Origin: Mitsuokella jalaludinii DSM 13811 | GTDB taxonomy: Bacteria; Bacillota; Negativicutes; Selenomonadales; Selenomonadaceae | Direction: 5' to 3' | DNA: 64,000 nucleotides | NCBI RefSeq assembly: GCF_000702905.1 | Contig: NZ_JNKR01000001.1 | Span: 62,001-126,000 of the forward strand | In this document: positions 30,864 through 40,326 of the stretch, one piece after another | Layout: the number at the start of each line of letters is the position of its first letter | Position numbering within the stretch: position 1 is the stretch's first letter | Position numbers and translations under genes: made by a program | The notes under the pieces: generated by a model | Database searches by the model: none | What the model saw: the letters and a program-made list of their open reading frames with translations, nothing else | What the model was told of the DNA's origin: nothing

Positions 30864-30869
30864 TCTACG

Positions 30870-30898
30870 AGTCTAGCAAAAGTCACGTGACTTGTCAA
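30870..30898 (-). promoter_or_regulatory. Promoter of the glyQS T-box, with a palindromic spacer
   Basis: Minus-strand TTGACA, 17-bp spacer, TAGACT. The spacer region holds the perfect 14-bp palindrome AAGTCACGTGACTT (30880-30893), lying exactly where a repressor would block RNA polymerase. Confidence 0.8.
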
Positions 30899-30909
30899 CT
30901 GGTCACTGA

Positions 30910-32457
30910 TCAGCCCTTCTGCCACATGATGATCAGCGGCTTGCCGTACTCCTTCTTGAACTGCTTGCAGTACGACTTCATCTCGAACTCTGCCGCGCTG
31001 TGATCTTCGCCCTTCTTGCCGCGCAGCGAGAGCACGACGGCCTCTTCGTCGTCGGCGACGTCGATTCTGCGCACGACGCCCTCGTACGTCACATCGGACG
31101 CTTCGGCGAGTGCCAGGAGAAGCGAGAGCCGGCGCACCTTCTTCCAATCCTCCGGCGTCAGCATCATGCCGTATCGGTAAGCCCGCATGATCTTGTTGCT
31201 GATGCCGTGGTGGAAGCCCGCGATGAATGCAGCCCGGAGCTGCTCGAGCTGGCGCATGCCGTAGAGTGGCGCATGTGCGATGATGAAGGCCGAGTGGCGC
31301 GCGTGGTCGTAGTAGTTGACGACCTTGCCCGAGTCATGCAGCCAGGCTGCGACCTCCAGCAGGCTGCGGTCGCGCCGCGTCCCGCCGTGCGAGCGCTTGA
31401 GCTGGTCAAAGAGGCTCAGCGCAAGCGTGCGCACGCGCTCGAGGTGCTCCATGCGGCGGTCGGCGCTCAAGAGGTAATTGTGCACACTCTCCTGCAGCAC
31501 ATCCGGGATGATCGGGCCCTTATAGCCATCGCCGTAGCCATACGTCTCGCCGTAGTACTCGAAAAAGACGCCGTCGCGCAGGCCGCAGCCCGAGACGATG
31601 ATGTTCTGACCGCCCGTGAACTCCATGAGCGTGTTGATGATGATGGCACCGGCGACAATGAGGTCGGCACGCTCTGACGAGAGTCCCTTCATGCGCTTGC
31701 GGCTCGAGAGGTTCGACTTGATGATACTCGTGTACGTCTCCTCGAAGCGGCGGCGCGGGATGATGTAGTTGTGGATGCGCGAGAGCTGGTAGTTCGTCTG
31801 CGCCTGGTCCATCTTCGCGAGGTTTCGGACGGTGCCGCCGACGCCGATGACGGGCAGGTTGAGTCCCTCGGCCCACGGGATCATCTCCTCGTATTTTCTC
31901 CGCACGAATGCGCAGCAGCGCTCGATGGCCGCAGGCGTCACCTTGTCACCGAGGTTGAAGGCATCCGTGACCGTCACGGCGCCGATTGGCACGGAGACGG
32001 ACTCGACGATCTTGCGGTCGCGCACGAGCGAGACTTCGATGGAAGCGCCGCCGAGGTCGAACTGCACGTAGTTGCGCTCGTCGATTGTGTTGACGACGCC
32101 GAGGTAGCCGAGGTACGCCTCGCGCTCACCCGAGATGACCTCGATCTCGATGCCCGTTTCCTGCTTGATGCGCTCGATGAACGCCTCGCCATCTGAGGCA
32201 TTGCGCGCGGCCGCCGTCGCGACGGCGATGCACTTCGTGACCTGCATGACTTCCATCATGTGCTTGTAGACGTGCAGGCATGCAAGGGCGCGCTCCACGC
32301 CCTCCGGATTGAGCTTGCCCGTCTCCGACATGCCGCGGCCGAGACGGATAGCCTCTTTCTGCTGATATTCGAGGTGATACGACTTGTTGTCCGCCACCTG
32401 CATGACGATGAAGCGGATCGAATTCGAGCCCATATCGATGATTGCCACTCTCTCCAT
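30910..32457 (-). CDS. ppx: Exopolyphosphatase (Ppx/GppA phosphatase family)
   Basis: 515 residues. Actin-like ATPase-fold motifs are intact: IIDMGSNSIRFIV (phosphate 1), SGEREAYLGYLG with the catalytic Glu, DLGGASIEVSLV (phosphate 2) and GVGGTVRNLA. The C-terminal HD-like domain (WLHDSGKVVNYYDHARHSAF) is the Ppx-type extension. It removes terminal phosphate from polyphosphate or from pppGpp; which one cannot be told from sequence. ATG at MERVAIID has AAGGGGAG upstream; a 41-residue upstream reading is rejected. Divergent from the Ppx-like/ppk1 pair. Confidence 0.92.
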   Translation of the reverse strand: MERVAIIDMGSNSIRFIVMQVADNKSYHLEYQQKEAIRLGRGMSETGKLNPEGVERALACLHVYKHMMEVMQVTKCIAVATAAARNASDGEAFIERIKQETGIEIEVISGEREAYLGYLGVVNTIDERNYVQFDLGGASIEVSLVRDRKIVESVSVPIGAVTVTDAFNLGDKVTPAAIERCCAFVRRKYEEMIPWAEGLNLPVIGVGGTVRNLAKMDQAQTNYQLSRIHNYIIPRRRFEETYTSIIKSNLSSRKRMKGLSSERADLIVAGAIIINTLMEFTGGQNIIVSGCGLRDGVFFEYYGETYGYGDGYKGPIIPDVLQESVHNYLLSADRRMEHLERVRTLALSLFDQLKRSHGGTRRDRSLLEVAAWLHDSGKVVNYYDHARHSAFIIAHAPLYGMRQLEQLRAAFIAGFHHGISNKIMRAYRYGMMLTPEDWKKVRRLSLLLALAEASDVTYEGVVRRIDVADDEEAVVLSLRGKKGEDHSAAEFEMKSYCKQFKKEYGKPLIIMWQKG

Positions 32458-32601
32458 AGAAGAACTCCCCTTTTTGATTGCCGTCCGCATTTGCGCGCAA
32501 TTCCACAGATTCTTACAGTTTCTTCCAGTATAGCAATTCGCGCGCGATGCTTCAAGACGATTCGAAATTTCCCTTCGCATTGCGCCACATAAAAAAAGGA
32601 A

Positions 32602-32655
32602 TTAACAAGAATTTCACGAAAAAGTAACGCAGAGCCCTCTCCTGTTTCCTATAAT
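32602..32655 (+). promoter_or_regulatory. Pho-box-like triple hexamer plus -10 upstream of the Ppx-like/ppk1 operon
   Basis: TTAACA-N5-TTCACG-N5-GTAACG (32602-32629) repeats with an 11-bp period, like Firmicute PhoP boxes (TTAACA-type direct repeats spaced by 5). A consensus TATAAT follows at 32650-32655, about 49 bp before the start codon. No good -35 is present, which suits an activator-dependent promoter. Confidence 0.6.
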
Positions 32656-32703
32656 GAATCCAGGCCCCTCTCCAGAGCCGCCCTTCCAGAAAGGATGTTA
32701 TCT

Positions 32704-34248
32704 ATGAAGAAAACAGCCACATTCGGCATCATTCACATCGGCTCCATCCACACGAGTATGGCCATCGTGAATTATCACTCTCCGACCAACATCGAGATCA
32801 TCGAATCGGCAAACAAAGAGATCCCTCTCGGTGAGGAAGTCTTCCGCACGCACCACCTCTCCTTTGCCTCCATCCATGAACTCTGCCACATCCTGCAGGG
32901 ATTCCGTCAACTCCTGCTCGACTACCGCGTCGATGAGGTCTACCCGATCGCCACGACAGTCATCCGCGAGGCCGAGAACCGCCTGGGCATCCTCGACCTC
33001 TTATACATGCGCACGGGCTTCCGCTTCCACGTCGCCGACATGACGGAGGAAGTCTACTACAAGTTCTTCGCGCTGCACCACTTCCTGAAAGAGGACGAGC
33101 ATGTCGGCACGAAGCCGACGCTGCTGCTCGACGTCACCTCGGGCGGCCTCGGCTTCACGGGCTGGCAGGACAGCACGCTGCTCTTCCAGACAAATGTCAC
33201 GGGCGGGCGCCTCAGCGTCCTCGAGCACTTTACCGAGGAAGAGCGCGTCAGCGTCATGTTCCCCGCGGCCGTGCGCGACTATCTGCACGCCTCGCTGTCC
33301 TCGCTCTGGCCCCGCATCGAGCACGCGGACATCCACACACTCGTGCTCACGGGCTTCGAGGCGCGCATCCTCGTCTCGCAGCTCTCCGGAGGTGCACCGG
33401 GCACGACGCAGTATCCCGCCGTCATCGATCCCGAGAAATTCCTGGAGATCACGGAGTCGCTGATGCCGCTGACGACCCACAAGCTCATGCAGGCCTTCGA
33501 GATCAGCGAGCGGCGCGCCCAGCTGTTGCTGCCTACGCTGCTGCTCTACGAGGAAGTCGTGCGCACGCTCCACATCGACACGATCCTCGTCATGAACACG
33601 ACCTTCCTCTACGGCTATGCAGCCTGGTGCGGCGCGCAACGCATCAGCCCGAAGGCGATCTCAGAGCAGGCCGACCTGCTCCTGGACCTCGCGCGCAGCA
33701 CGGCCATGCGCTACAACTGCAACCTGCCGCACATCAGCCGCATCGACGAGTACGCGACGAAGCTCTTCGACGGCCTGCGCCGCGTGCACGGACTCTCGAC
33801 GCGCCATCGCCTGCTGCTGCGCATGAGCGCGCTCCTGCACGAGACGGGCAAGTTCGTCAACCTGCGCAATTATCCACTGCACTCGTGGCAGATCATCATG
33901 GGCACCGACATCTTCGGCATCACCGATGCCGAGAAGGAAGTCATCGCCTGCATCAGCTATTACTACCACCGCGACAATCCCGGCAAGAAGGACATGCACT
34001 ATCAGCGCCTGACGCAGGAGCAGAAGATTGTCGCCGACAAGTGCTGCGCGATCCTGCGCCTCGCCGATGCCCTCGACCAGGGCCATAGTGGGCGCATCCA
34101 GAGCCTCGCCGTGCGCCTCGTCAAGGAAAAATTATACGTCAATTACACCTCAGAGTACGACATCTCTCTGATTCGCTGGAGCTTCGCACAGGCCTCGACG
34201 CTCTTCCGCGAAATCTTCGGCATCGAGCCTGTCTTAAGGAGGAAATGA
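32704..34248 (+). CDS. Degenerate Ppx/GppA-like protein (probable pseudo-enzyme) coupled to ppk1
   Basis: 514 residues, same layout as the intact Ppx at 30910-32457, but key motifs are altered. Phosphate-1 is FGIIHIGSIHTSMAIV (His for Asp, His for Asn). The catalytic-Glu segment is DMTEEVYYKFFAL. Phosphate-2 is DVTSGGLGFTGW instead of DLGGASIEVS, and the third site is LVLTGFEARILV. The HD-like segment reads LLHETGKFVNLRNYPLHSW, with HE for HD. The fold is probably kept and catalysis lost or changed, which points to a regulatory or polyphosphate-binding role. It ends 1 nt before ppk1. Start at MKKTATFG behind AAAGGATG. Confidence 0.82.
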   Translation: MKKTATFGIIHIGSIHTSMAIVNYHSPTNIEIIESANKEIPLGEEVFRTHHLSFASIHELCHILQGFRQLLLDYRVDEVYPIATTVIREAENRLGILDLLYMRTGFRFHVADMTEEVYYKFFALHHFLKEDEHVGTKPTLLLDVTSGGLGFTGWQDSTLLFQTNVTGGRLSVLEHFTEEERVSVMFPAAVRDYLHASLSSLWPRIEHADIHTLVLTGFEARILVSQLSGGAPGTTQYPAVIDPEKFLEITESLMPLTTHKLMQAFEISERRAQLLLPTLLLYEEVVRTLHIDTILVMNTTFLYGYAAWCGAQRISPKAISEQADLLLDLARSTAMRYNCNLPHISRIDEYATKLFDGLRRVHGLSTRHRLLLRMSALLHETGKFVNLRNYPLHSWQIIMGTDIFGITDAEKEVIACISYYYHRDNPGKKDMHYQRLTQEQKIVADKCCAILRLADALDQGHSGRIQSLAVRLVKEKLYVNYTSEYDISLIRWSFAQASTLFREIFGIEPVLRRK

Positions 34249-34249
34249 T

Positions 34250-36307
34250 ATGGACTTCAATGACCGTCAATACTACCTGAACCGCGAGTGCACCTGGCTG
34301 AGCTTCAACCAGCGCGTGCTGCGCGAATCGACGAGCAAGGACAACCCCCTGCTCGAGCGCCTACGCTTCATCGCCATCAGCTGCTCCAACCTCGATGAGT
34401 TCTTCATGATCCGCGTCGCCGGACTCAAGCACCTCATCGAGAGCGGCGTCAAGCACCACGACATCAGCGGCCTGACGCCGCAGGGCCAGATGGACGCCGT
34501 CAGCCGCATCGCCCACGAGCAGATGCACGACATCGACCGCTGCCTCAAGGCGACGCTCGCCGAGCTCAAAGAGCACGGCATCCGCTTCGTCCGCCCGGAA
34601 GATCTCGATGCACAGCAGGACCGCTGGCTGACGGAATTCTTTGAGCGCGAGATCTTCCCGGTCGTCACGCCGATGGGCATCGACCCGTCGCACCCCTTCC
34701 CCTTCCTGACGAGCAAGAGCCTCAACCTCGCCGTCCACCTCAAGCGCCCCGAGGACAAGGAAATCCGCCTCGCCATCCTGCCCGTGCCGGTATCCGTCCT
34801 CGGCCGCCTCATCAAGGTACCGGAGCTCCAGCACTACCTCTACCTTGAGGACATCCTGAGCTACTTCGCCGAGCGCTTCTTCACCGGCTACGAGATCCTC
34901 GAGACGACGCCGTTCCGCATCACGCGCGACGCCGACCTCGACATCCGCGAGGACGTCGACGACCTGCTGCTCGAAGTCGAGAAATCCCTCGAGAAGCGGC
35001 GCAAGGGCGCGGCCGTGCGCCTCGAGATCGCCAAATCGTGCTCGAAGGAGACGCGCAAGACGCTCCAGAAGGAGCTCGAGCTCGACGAGCTCGACATCTA
35101 CACGATTGACGGGCCGCTCGGCGGCGCCTTCTTCTCGTCGTTCGCCAACCTCAGCGGCTACGATGCGCTGCGCTACGAGCCCTTCGTGCCGCAGCCGTCG
35201 GTCGAGCTTGCCGCGCGCAAGACGAAGGACATCTGGAAGGCCATCCGCGAGAAGGACGTGCTCGTCCACCATCCGTACGAGACGTTCGCGACGGTCGAGA
35301 ACTTCATCCGCACGGCCGCCGATGACGATGCCGTACTCGCCATCAAGCAGACGCTCTACCGCGTCTCGAGCAAGTCGCCAATCATCTCGGCGCTCGCCGA
35401 CGCTGCCCGCAACGGCAAGCAGGTCACGGTGCTCATGGAGGTCAAGGCGCGCTTCGACGAGGAGAACAACATCATCATGGCGCGCCGCCTCGAGGAAGCC
35501 GGCTGCCACGTCATCTACGGCATCCTCGGCCTCAAGACGCACTCCAAGATCACGATGGTCGTGCGCCGCGAGGAAGACGGCATCCGCCGCTACTGCCATC
35601 TCGCGACGGGCAACTACAACGGTTCGACAGCCAAGATCTACACGGATATCGGCCTGATGACGGCCGACAACGAGATCGGTGCCGACGGTTCCCGCTTCTT
35701 CAACTTCCTCTCCGGCTTCTCTGACCCGCCGGCCTGGAACAAGCTCATCGTCGCACCGCTCAACCTGCGCGAGACGATCATGGCAGAGATCGACCAGGAG
35801 ATCGAGCACGCCAAGCGCGGCGAGCGCGCCTACATCGCCGCCAAGATGAACTCTCTCCTAGACCGCCTGATCATCGCCAAGCTCTACGAGGCATCGGCCG
35901 CCGGCGTCAAGATCGACCTCATCGTCCGCGGCATCTGTGTCCTGCGCCCGGGCCTGCCGGAGGTCAGCGAGAACATCCACGTGCGCAGCATCGTCGGCCG
36001 CTTCCTCGAGCACAGCCGCATCCTCTACTGCTACAACGGCGGACGCGAAGATGTCTTCATCTCGTCAGCCGACTGGATGCCGCGCAACCTCAACAACCGC
36101 GTCGAGCTCATGATCCCGATCCGCGAGCAGGACCACAAGAACCGCCTGCACGCCATCCTGCAGACATACCTTAAGGACAACACGAAGGCTTACCTCATGC
36201 GCTCCGACGGCTCGTACGTCCGCGCCTCGTGCCGCCAGGGCATGACGCCGATCGGCGCCCAGCAGACCTTCATGGAGACAGCGCTTTCCGGCAAGACGCT
36301 CGGCTGA
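34250..36307 (+). CDS. ppk1: Polyphosphate kinase 1
   Basis: 685 residues, normal PPK1 length. N-terminal YYLNRECTWLSFNQRVL, the phosphohistidine region LGLKTHSKITMVVRREE with CHLATGNYN, and the second conserved His in FLEHSRILYCYNGG followed by SSADWMPRNLNNRVE. It builds long-chain polyphosphate from ATP at the membrane. GGAGGAAATGAT precedes the ATG and the gap to the Ppx-like gene is 1 nt, so both are one operon under the Pho-box-like promoter. Confidence 0.97.
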   Translation: MDFNDRQYYLNRECTWLSFNQRVLRESTSKDNPLLERLRFIAISCSNLDEFFMIRVAGLKHLIESGVKHHDISGLTPQGQMDAVSRIAHEQMHDIDRCLKATLAELKEHGIRFVRPEDLDAQQDRWLTEFFEREIFPVVTPMGIDPSHPFPFLTSKSLNLAVHLKRPEDKEIRLAILPVPVSVLGRLIKVPELQHYLYLEDILSYFAERFFTGYEILETTPFRITRDADLDIREDVDDLLLEVEKSLEKRRKGAAVRLEIAKSCSKETRKTLQKELELDELDIYTIDGPLGGAFFSSFANLSGYDALRYEPFVPQPSVELAARKTKDIWKAIREKDVLVHHPYETFATVENFIRTAADDDAVLAIKQTLYRVSSKSPIISALADAARNGKQVTVLMEVKARFDEENNIIMARRLEEAGCHVIYGILGLKTHSKITMVVRREEDGIRRYCHLATGNYNGSTAKIYTDIGLMTADNEIGADGSRFFNFLSGFSDPPAWNKLIVAPLNLRETIMAEIDQEIEHAKRGERAYIAAKMNSLLDRLIIAKLYEASAAGVKIDLIVRGICVLRPGLPEVSENIHVRSIVGRFLEHSRILYCYNGGREDVFISSADWMPRNLNNRVELMIPIREQDHKNRLHAILQTYLKDNTKAYLMRSDGSYVRASCRQGMTPIGAQQTFMETALSGKTLG

Positions 36308-36325
36308 GCGGCCATCATACGGCAT

Positions 36326-36366
36326 AAAAAAACGCTCACATCCAAGAGATGTGAGCGTTTTTTTGT
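36326..36366. terminator. Bidirectional terminator between ppk1 and recO
   Basis: AACGCTCACATC / GATGTGAGCGTT stem around CAAGA, with an A-run before and seven T residues after. Confidence 0.95.
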
Positions 36367-36370
36367 TGTC

Positions 36371-37108
36371 TCATCCTGTCATGCTGAGCTGCTGGATGAA
36401 GGCCAGCGACTTCAGTGGCCGGCCTAAGAGGTCCTGCAGGTAAGTGAGCAGGACCTCTTCCGCTGCAACGAGCAGGGACGATGAGAGGCGCAACTCCCCG
36501 CCCTGCCAGTCGAAGTCGCGCAGTCCGATGATGAAGCGGCGCAGTTCATCGGGAAAGGGCTTCGCGTCAGGCGTCGCACAGTCCTGGCAGAGCACGCCGC
36601 CCTCGCGCATGGAGAAGGCAGCATCTCCCTCGATCTTCCTGCCGCAGTGGACGCAGTTCTCATAGCGCAGCTGGAGGCCCGTGAACTCCATGAGCTGGTA
36701 GACAGCCGCTACGGCCGTTATGCGCGGGTTGCGCTGCTCAAAGGCCGCGAGGATGTCGAGCAGTGCCGAGAACATCTGCGGCTCCGGCTGACCCTCCGGC
36801 AGGAACTCGCGCAGGAACTCCGCGACGAAGCTGCCGTAGGCCATCACCATGAGGTCTTCGCTGAGCTTCCTGTAATGGCGGCGCAGCAGGCACTGGCGCA
36901 CCGTGTCGACGCGCCTGCCCTCCGAGAGCTGCAAATCGAGGTGCGAGAACATCTGCATGCCGCCCGCCAAGGGGCTCCTCGGCCTGCGGCAGCCAAAGGC
37001 AGCCGCGCGCACGAGGCCGCGCTCCTTCGTGAAGAAGGTCATCATCTTGTCGGCATCGCCCCAGTTCTTCGAGCCGAGCACGACGGCTTCTGTCTGATAG
37101 ATTGCCAT
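36371..37108 (-). CDS. recO: DNA repair protein RecO
   Basis: 245 residues. N-terminal OB fold (TEAVVLGSKNWGDADKMMTFFT, then GLVRAAAFGCRRPRS) and a zinc finger (CVHCGRKI ... CQDC, about 150-175). RecO loads RecA on SSB-coated DNA with RecR and RecF. ATG at MAIYQTE chosen; it begins 1 nt after the DUF502 gene stop. Last gene of a phoH-ybeY-era-DUF502-recO run. Confidence 0.95.
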   Translation of the reverse strand: MAIYQTEAVVLGSKNWGDADKMMTFFTKERGLVRAAAFGCRRPRSPLAGGMQMFSHLDLQLSEGRRVDTVRQCLLRRHYRKLSEDLMVMAYGSFVAEFLREFLPEGQPEPQMFSALLDILAAFEQRNPRITAVAAVYQLMEFTGLQLRYENCVHCGRKIEGDAAFSMREGGVLCQDCATPDAKPFPDELRRFIIGLRDFDWQGGELRLSSSLLVAAEEVLLTYLQDLLGRPLKSLAFIQQLSMTG

Positions 37109-37109
37109 G

Positions 37110-37775
37110 TCAGCCCTTCTTCTTTTTGGCGAGCTCGGCTGCCGCCTCTGCCGACACATCCGGCTGCATCTCTGCGTCGCTTTCCAAGCGCCGCGGCATG
37201 ACAGCGCCGGCTGTCAGCATGTACTGCAGGGCCGACTCGCTGCTGATGTCGAGGTAGATGACATCTTGCTTGCGCACGAAGAGGTTTGTACCCGACGTCA
37301 TGTTGAGGCTCCAGGGCACGAAGACGCAGACGTAATCATCGCCGAGCTTCTCCTTGAGCATCTGCGGCACATCGGCCATGATGAAGCCGAGCGCCTTCGA
37401 CTGGTGGAACGGCACGAGCACGACGTGGTCGAACATGTTGTTCGACTCAAAGACGGCCGTCGAGAGGTGCTTGACACTGTTGTAGATGAACTTGACGACA
37501 GGGATCTTGCCGAGCAGCGCTTCGCCGTAGTGGATCAGGCGGCGCATGATCCAGTACGACGAGATCCAGCCGACGAAGTAGATGACGAGCACCACTGTGA
37601 TGATGCCGAGCCCCGGGAAGTAGAACGGCAGGTGCTTGCCGAGCACGCCCTCCGTGAAGTGCAGGACCTCGCTGACGACGAGCAGCGTGATGACGACCGG
37701 CACGAGCAGTATAAGGCCGTTGACGAAGCGGCGCGAGACGCGCTTCGACAGACAGCTCTTGCGCTCTTTTGCCAT
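37110..37775 (-). CDS. DUF502 family membrane protein
   Basis: 221 residues. Two membrane helices (about 17-38, FVNGLILLVPVVITLLVVSEV, and 53-75, GLGIITVVLVIYFVGWISSYW) are followed by a soluble domain with FIYNSVKHLSTAVF and HQSKALGFIMADV, typical of DUF502. No function is established. The ATG overlaps the era stop by 1 bp (TAATG). Confidence 0.92.
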   Translation of the reverse strand: MAKERKSCLSKRVSRRFVNGLILLVPVVITLLVVSEVLHFTEGVLGKHLPFYFPGLGIITVVLVIYFVGWISSYWIMRRLIHYGEALLGKIPVVKFIYNSVKHLSTAVFESNNMFDHVVLVPFHQSKALGFIMADVPQMLKEKLGDDYVCVFVPWSLNMTSGTNLFVRKQDVIYLDISSESALQYMLTAGAVMPRRLESDAEMQPDVSAEAAAELAKKKKG

Positions 37776-38680
37776 TACGATTCCACCCCGAAGCCGAAGT
37801 TGTGGAGCACGCCTTCGCGGTTGCGCCAGTCCTTCTTGACCTTGACCCAGAGGTCGAGGAAGACGCGCGAGCCGAGCAGCGCCTCGATGTCCTTGCGCGC
37901 CAGAGCGCCGATCTCCTTGAGCATTGCGCCCTTGGCACCGATGATGATGCCCTTCTGCGAATCGCGCTCGACGTAGATCGTCGCGCGGATGTAGACATCG
38001 CCATTCGGCCGCGTCGTCATCTCATCCGTCTCGACGGCCACCGCATGCGGCACCTCGTCACGCGTGAGCTGCAGGACCTTCTCGCGGATGAGCTCGGCGA
38101 CGATGAGGCGCTCCGGCTGGTCCGTGACCATGTCCTCCGGATAGTACTGCGGGCCCTCCGGCAGGTACTTCTTGACCTCCGTCAGCAGGGAGTCGAGATT
38201 CGTCTCCGCCTTGGCCGAGATCGGCACGACACCGACGAACGGGTACTTGTCGGCATAGCGCGAGATGATCGGCAGGACCTGCTCCTTCTCGATGAGGTCG
38301 AGCTTGTTGACGACGAGGATGACGGGCTTGCGCGTCGCCTGCAGGCGCTCGAGGATGTAGTACTCGCCCGGGCCCATCTTCTCCGTCGCATCGACGACGA
38401 AGAGAATGGCGTCGACTTCCTTGAGTGTGCCCTCGGCTGCCTTGACCATGTACTCGCCGAGCTTGTGCTTCGGCTTGTGGATGCCCGGCGTGTCGAGGAA
38501 GACAATCTGGGCATCGGGTTCCGTCAGAATGCAGAGGATGCGGTTCTGCGTCGTCTGCGGCTTGTCGCTCATGATGGCGATCTTCTGGCCGATCAGCGTG
38601 TTGATGAGCGTCGACTTGCCGACGTTCGGGCGGCCGATGACGGCGATGAAGCCCGATCTATGTTTTGCGTTCTGTTCCAT
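37775..38680 (-). CDS. era: GTPase Era
   Basis: 301 residues. G1 GRPNVGKST, G3 DTPGIHKPKHKLGEYM, G4 NKLDLI, then a C-terminal KH RNA-binding domain (IGAKGAMLKEIGALARKDIE). Era binds the 3' end of 16S rRNA during 30S maturation. It lies 48 bp after ybeY, which acts on the same rRNA end. Confidence 0.98.
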   Translation of the reverse strand: MEQNAKHRSGFIAVIGRPNVGKSTLINTLIGQKIAIMSDKPQTTQNRILCILTEPDAQIVFLDTPGIHKPKHKLGEYMVKAAEGTLKEVDAILFVVDATEKMGPGEYYILERLQATRKPVILVVNKLDLIEKEQVLPIISRYADKYPFVGVVPISAKAETNLDSLLTEVKKYLPEGPQYYPEDMVTDQPERLIVAELIREKVLQLTRDEVPHAVAVETDEMTTRPNGDVYIRATIYVERDSQKGIIIGAKGAMLKEIGALARKDIEALLGSRVFLDLWVKVKKDWRNREGVLHNFGFGVES

Positions 38681-38728
38681 ACCTTCACTTCTTTCTATTC
38701 GATTGGTCTTTATGCAATGCTTACCGCG

Positions 38729-39193
38729 TCATTCGCGCGGGATGCCGAGCTTCTCCATGACGAAGCGCTGCTCCCGCTCCATCTCGAGGCGCTCCTCCTC
38801 TTCCATGTGGTCGTAGCCCAGGAGATGCAGCATGCCGTGCACCGTCAGGAAGGCCATCTCGCGCTTGACGCTGTGACCGAAGTCCTTGGCCTGCTCCTCG
38901 GCGCGCTCCACCGAGATGACGAGGTCGCCGAGCACATTGAGGTCGGCGCCGCCCGTGACTTCCGGCTCCTCGCTCTCATTGAGCGCAAACGAGAGGACAT
39001 CCGTCGGACGGTCGATGCCGCGGTACTGACGGTTGAGCTCGTGGATGTAATCGTTGTTCGTCAGCGTGATGCTGACCTCGCCGTTCTCGACGCCGTAGAT
39101 CTCGCCGACCTTCTGGGCCGCCGCCGTCACATTCTCGACGTATTCCTGCGGCACTTCGAGATCCTCTGGATAATTGCTGATGATGACATTCAC
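38729..39193 (-). CDS. ybeY: Endoribonuclease YbeY (16S rRNA maturation)
   Basis: 154 residues. [25 protein letters not shown] and the zinc motif [11 protein letters not shown] (three His) are diagnostic. Involved in 16S rRNA 3' processing and ribosome quality control. The start overlaps the phoH stop by 4 bp. Confidence 0.97.
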   Translation of the reverse strand: MNVIISNYPEDLEVPQEYVENVTAAAQKVGEIYGVENGEVSITLTNNDYIHELNRQYRGIDRPTDVLSFALNESEEPEVTGGADLNVLGDLVISVERAEEQAKDFGHSVKREMAFLTVHGMLHLLGYDHMEEEERLEMEREQRFVMEKLGIPRE

Positions 39194-40203
39194 TTCGCGC
39201 GCACCTCCCGCTGCTTATCTCGCTGCTCCTTCTCTTTCTTCTTTTTCTCTTCCCAGGCACCGTACGCCTCGACGATGCGCGTGACGACATCGTGGCGGAT
39301 GACATCGACAGGCGCCATGCGCACGATGCCGATGCCCTTGACGTCCTTCAAGACCTGGCTCGCCTCGCGCAGGCCCGACGCGACGCCGCGCGGCAGGTCG
39401 ACCTGGCCGAGGTCGCCCGTGACGACCATGCGCGAGCCGAAGCCGAGGCGCGTCAGGAACATCTTCATCTGCTTGTCCGTCGTGTTCTGTGCCTCGTCGA
39501 GAATGACGAAGGCGTCTTCGAGCGTGCGGCCGCGCATGTAGGCGAGCGGCGCAATTTCGATGATGCCCTTGGCCATGAGCTTCTGGTAGCTGTCCTGGCC
39601 GAGGATGTCCTGCAGCGCATCGTAGAGCGGGCGCAGGTACGGGTCGACCTTGTCCTGCAGGTCGCCCGGCAGGAAGCCGAGACGCTCACCAGCCTCGACA
39701 GCCGGGCGCGTCAGGATGATGCGCCGCACCTCCTTGTTGCGCAGGGCCGCGACAGCCATGACGACAGCCAAGTATGTCTTGCCCGTGCCGGCCGGCCCGA
39801 TGCCGAACGTGATGGAATTGTGGCGGATCGTGTCGAGATAGAGGCGCTGGCCGAGCGTCTTCGGGCGTACGTGGCGGCCGCGCGCGGTCACGAGGATCGT
39901 GTCGCCGAAGAGCGTGTGCAGTGCCTCGCCCTTGCCGCCGCGCACGAGACCGATGCCGTAGCGGACCTCATGCATCGTGATCGTCGTGCCCTGACGGTAG
40001 AGATACTGGAGCTCTTCGACGAGCGTTGCTGCCATCTTCACCTCAGCGGCTTCGCCGAGGATCTCGAGCTGCTCGCCGCGGCTGATGAACTGGCAGTCAA
40101 AATTCTCGCGGAACACCTGCAAAAACTCATCCCGGTCCCCGAGAAGTGCGTATGCTTCTTTATGGTCTTCAAAGACAATCTGTCTTTTCAATGCCTGCTG
40201 CAA
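39190..40203 (-). CDS. PhoH-family ATPase (PhoL type)
   Basis: 337 residues. N-terminal KH-like region and a RecA-like ATPase: [19 protein letters not shown] (Walker A), [28 protein letters not shown] and [11 protein letters not shown] (Walker B). Usually next to ybeY and linked to RNA metabolism; not shown to be phosphate-regulated in this setting. The start is a TTG preceded by AGGTGA at 8 nt. First gene of the phoH-ybeY-era-DUF502-recO run. Confidence 0.94.
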   Translation of the reverse strand: MQQALKRQIVFEDHKEAYALLGDRDEFLQVFRENFDCQFISRGEQLEILGEAAEVKMAATLVEELQYLYRQGTTITMHEVRYGIGLVRGGKGEALHTLFGDTILVTARGRHVRPKTLGQRLYLDTIRHNSITFGIGPAGTGKTYLAVVMAVAALRNKEVRRIILTRPAVEAGERLGFLPGDLQDKVDPYLRPLYDALQDILGQDSYQKLMAKGIIEIAPLAYMRGRTLEDAFVILDEAQNTTDKQMKMFLTRLGFGSRMVVTGDLGQVDLPRGVASGLREASQVLKDVKGIGIVRMAPVDVIRHDVVTRIVEAYGAWEEKKKKEKEQRDKQREVRAK

Positions 40204-40326
40204 AGAAATACTTCACCTGCTTCTTTCCACTATATAGAGATAAAACTTCCAATATAGCTTCATTTTACAACACCTGCCCGATTTGTCAATGAAATACCGC
40301 TTTTTGTCAAGCACTCTTATCCTAAA

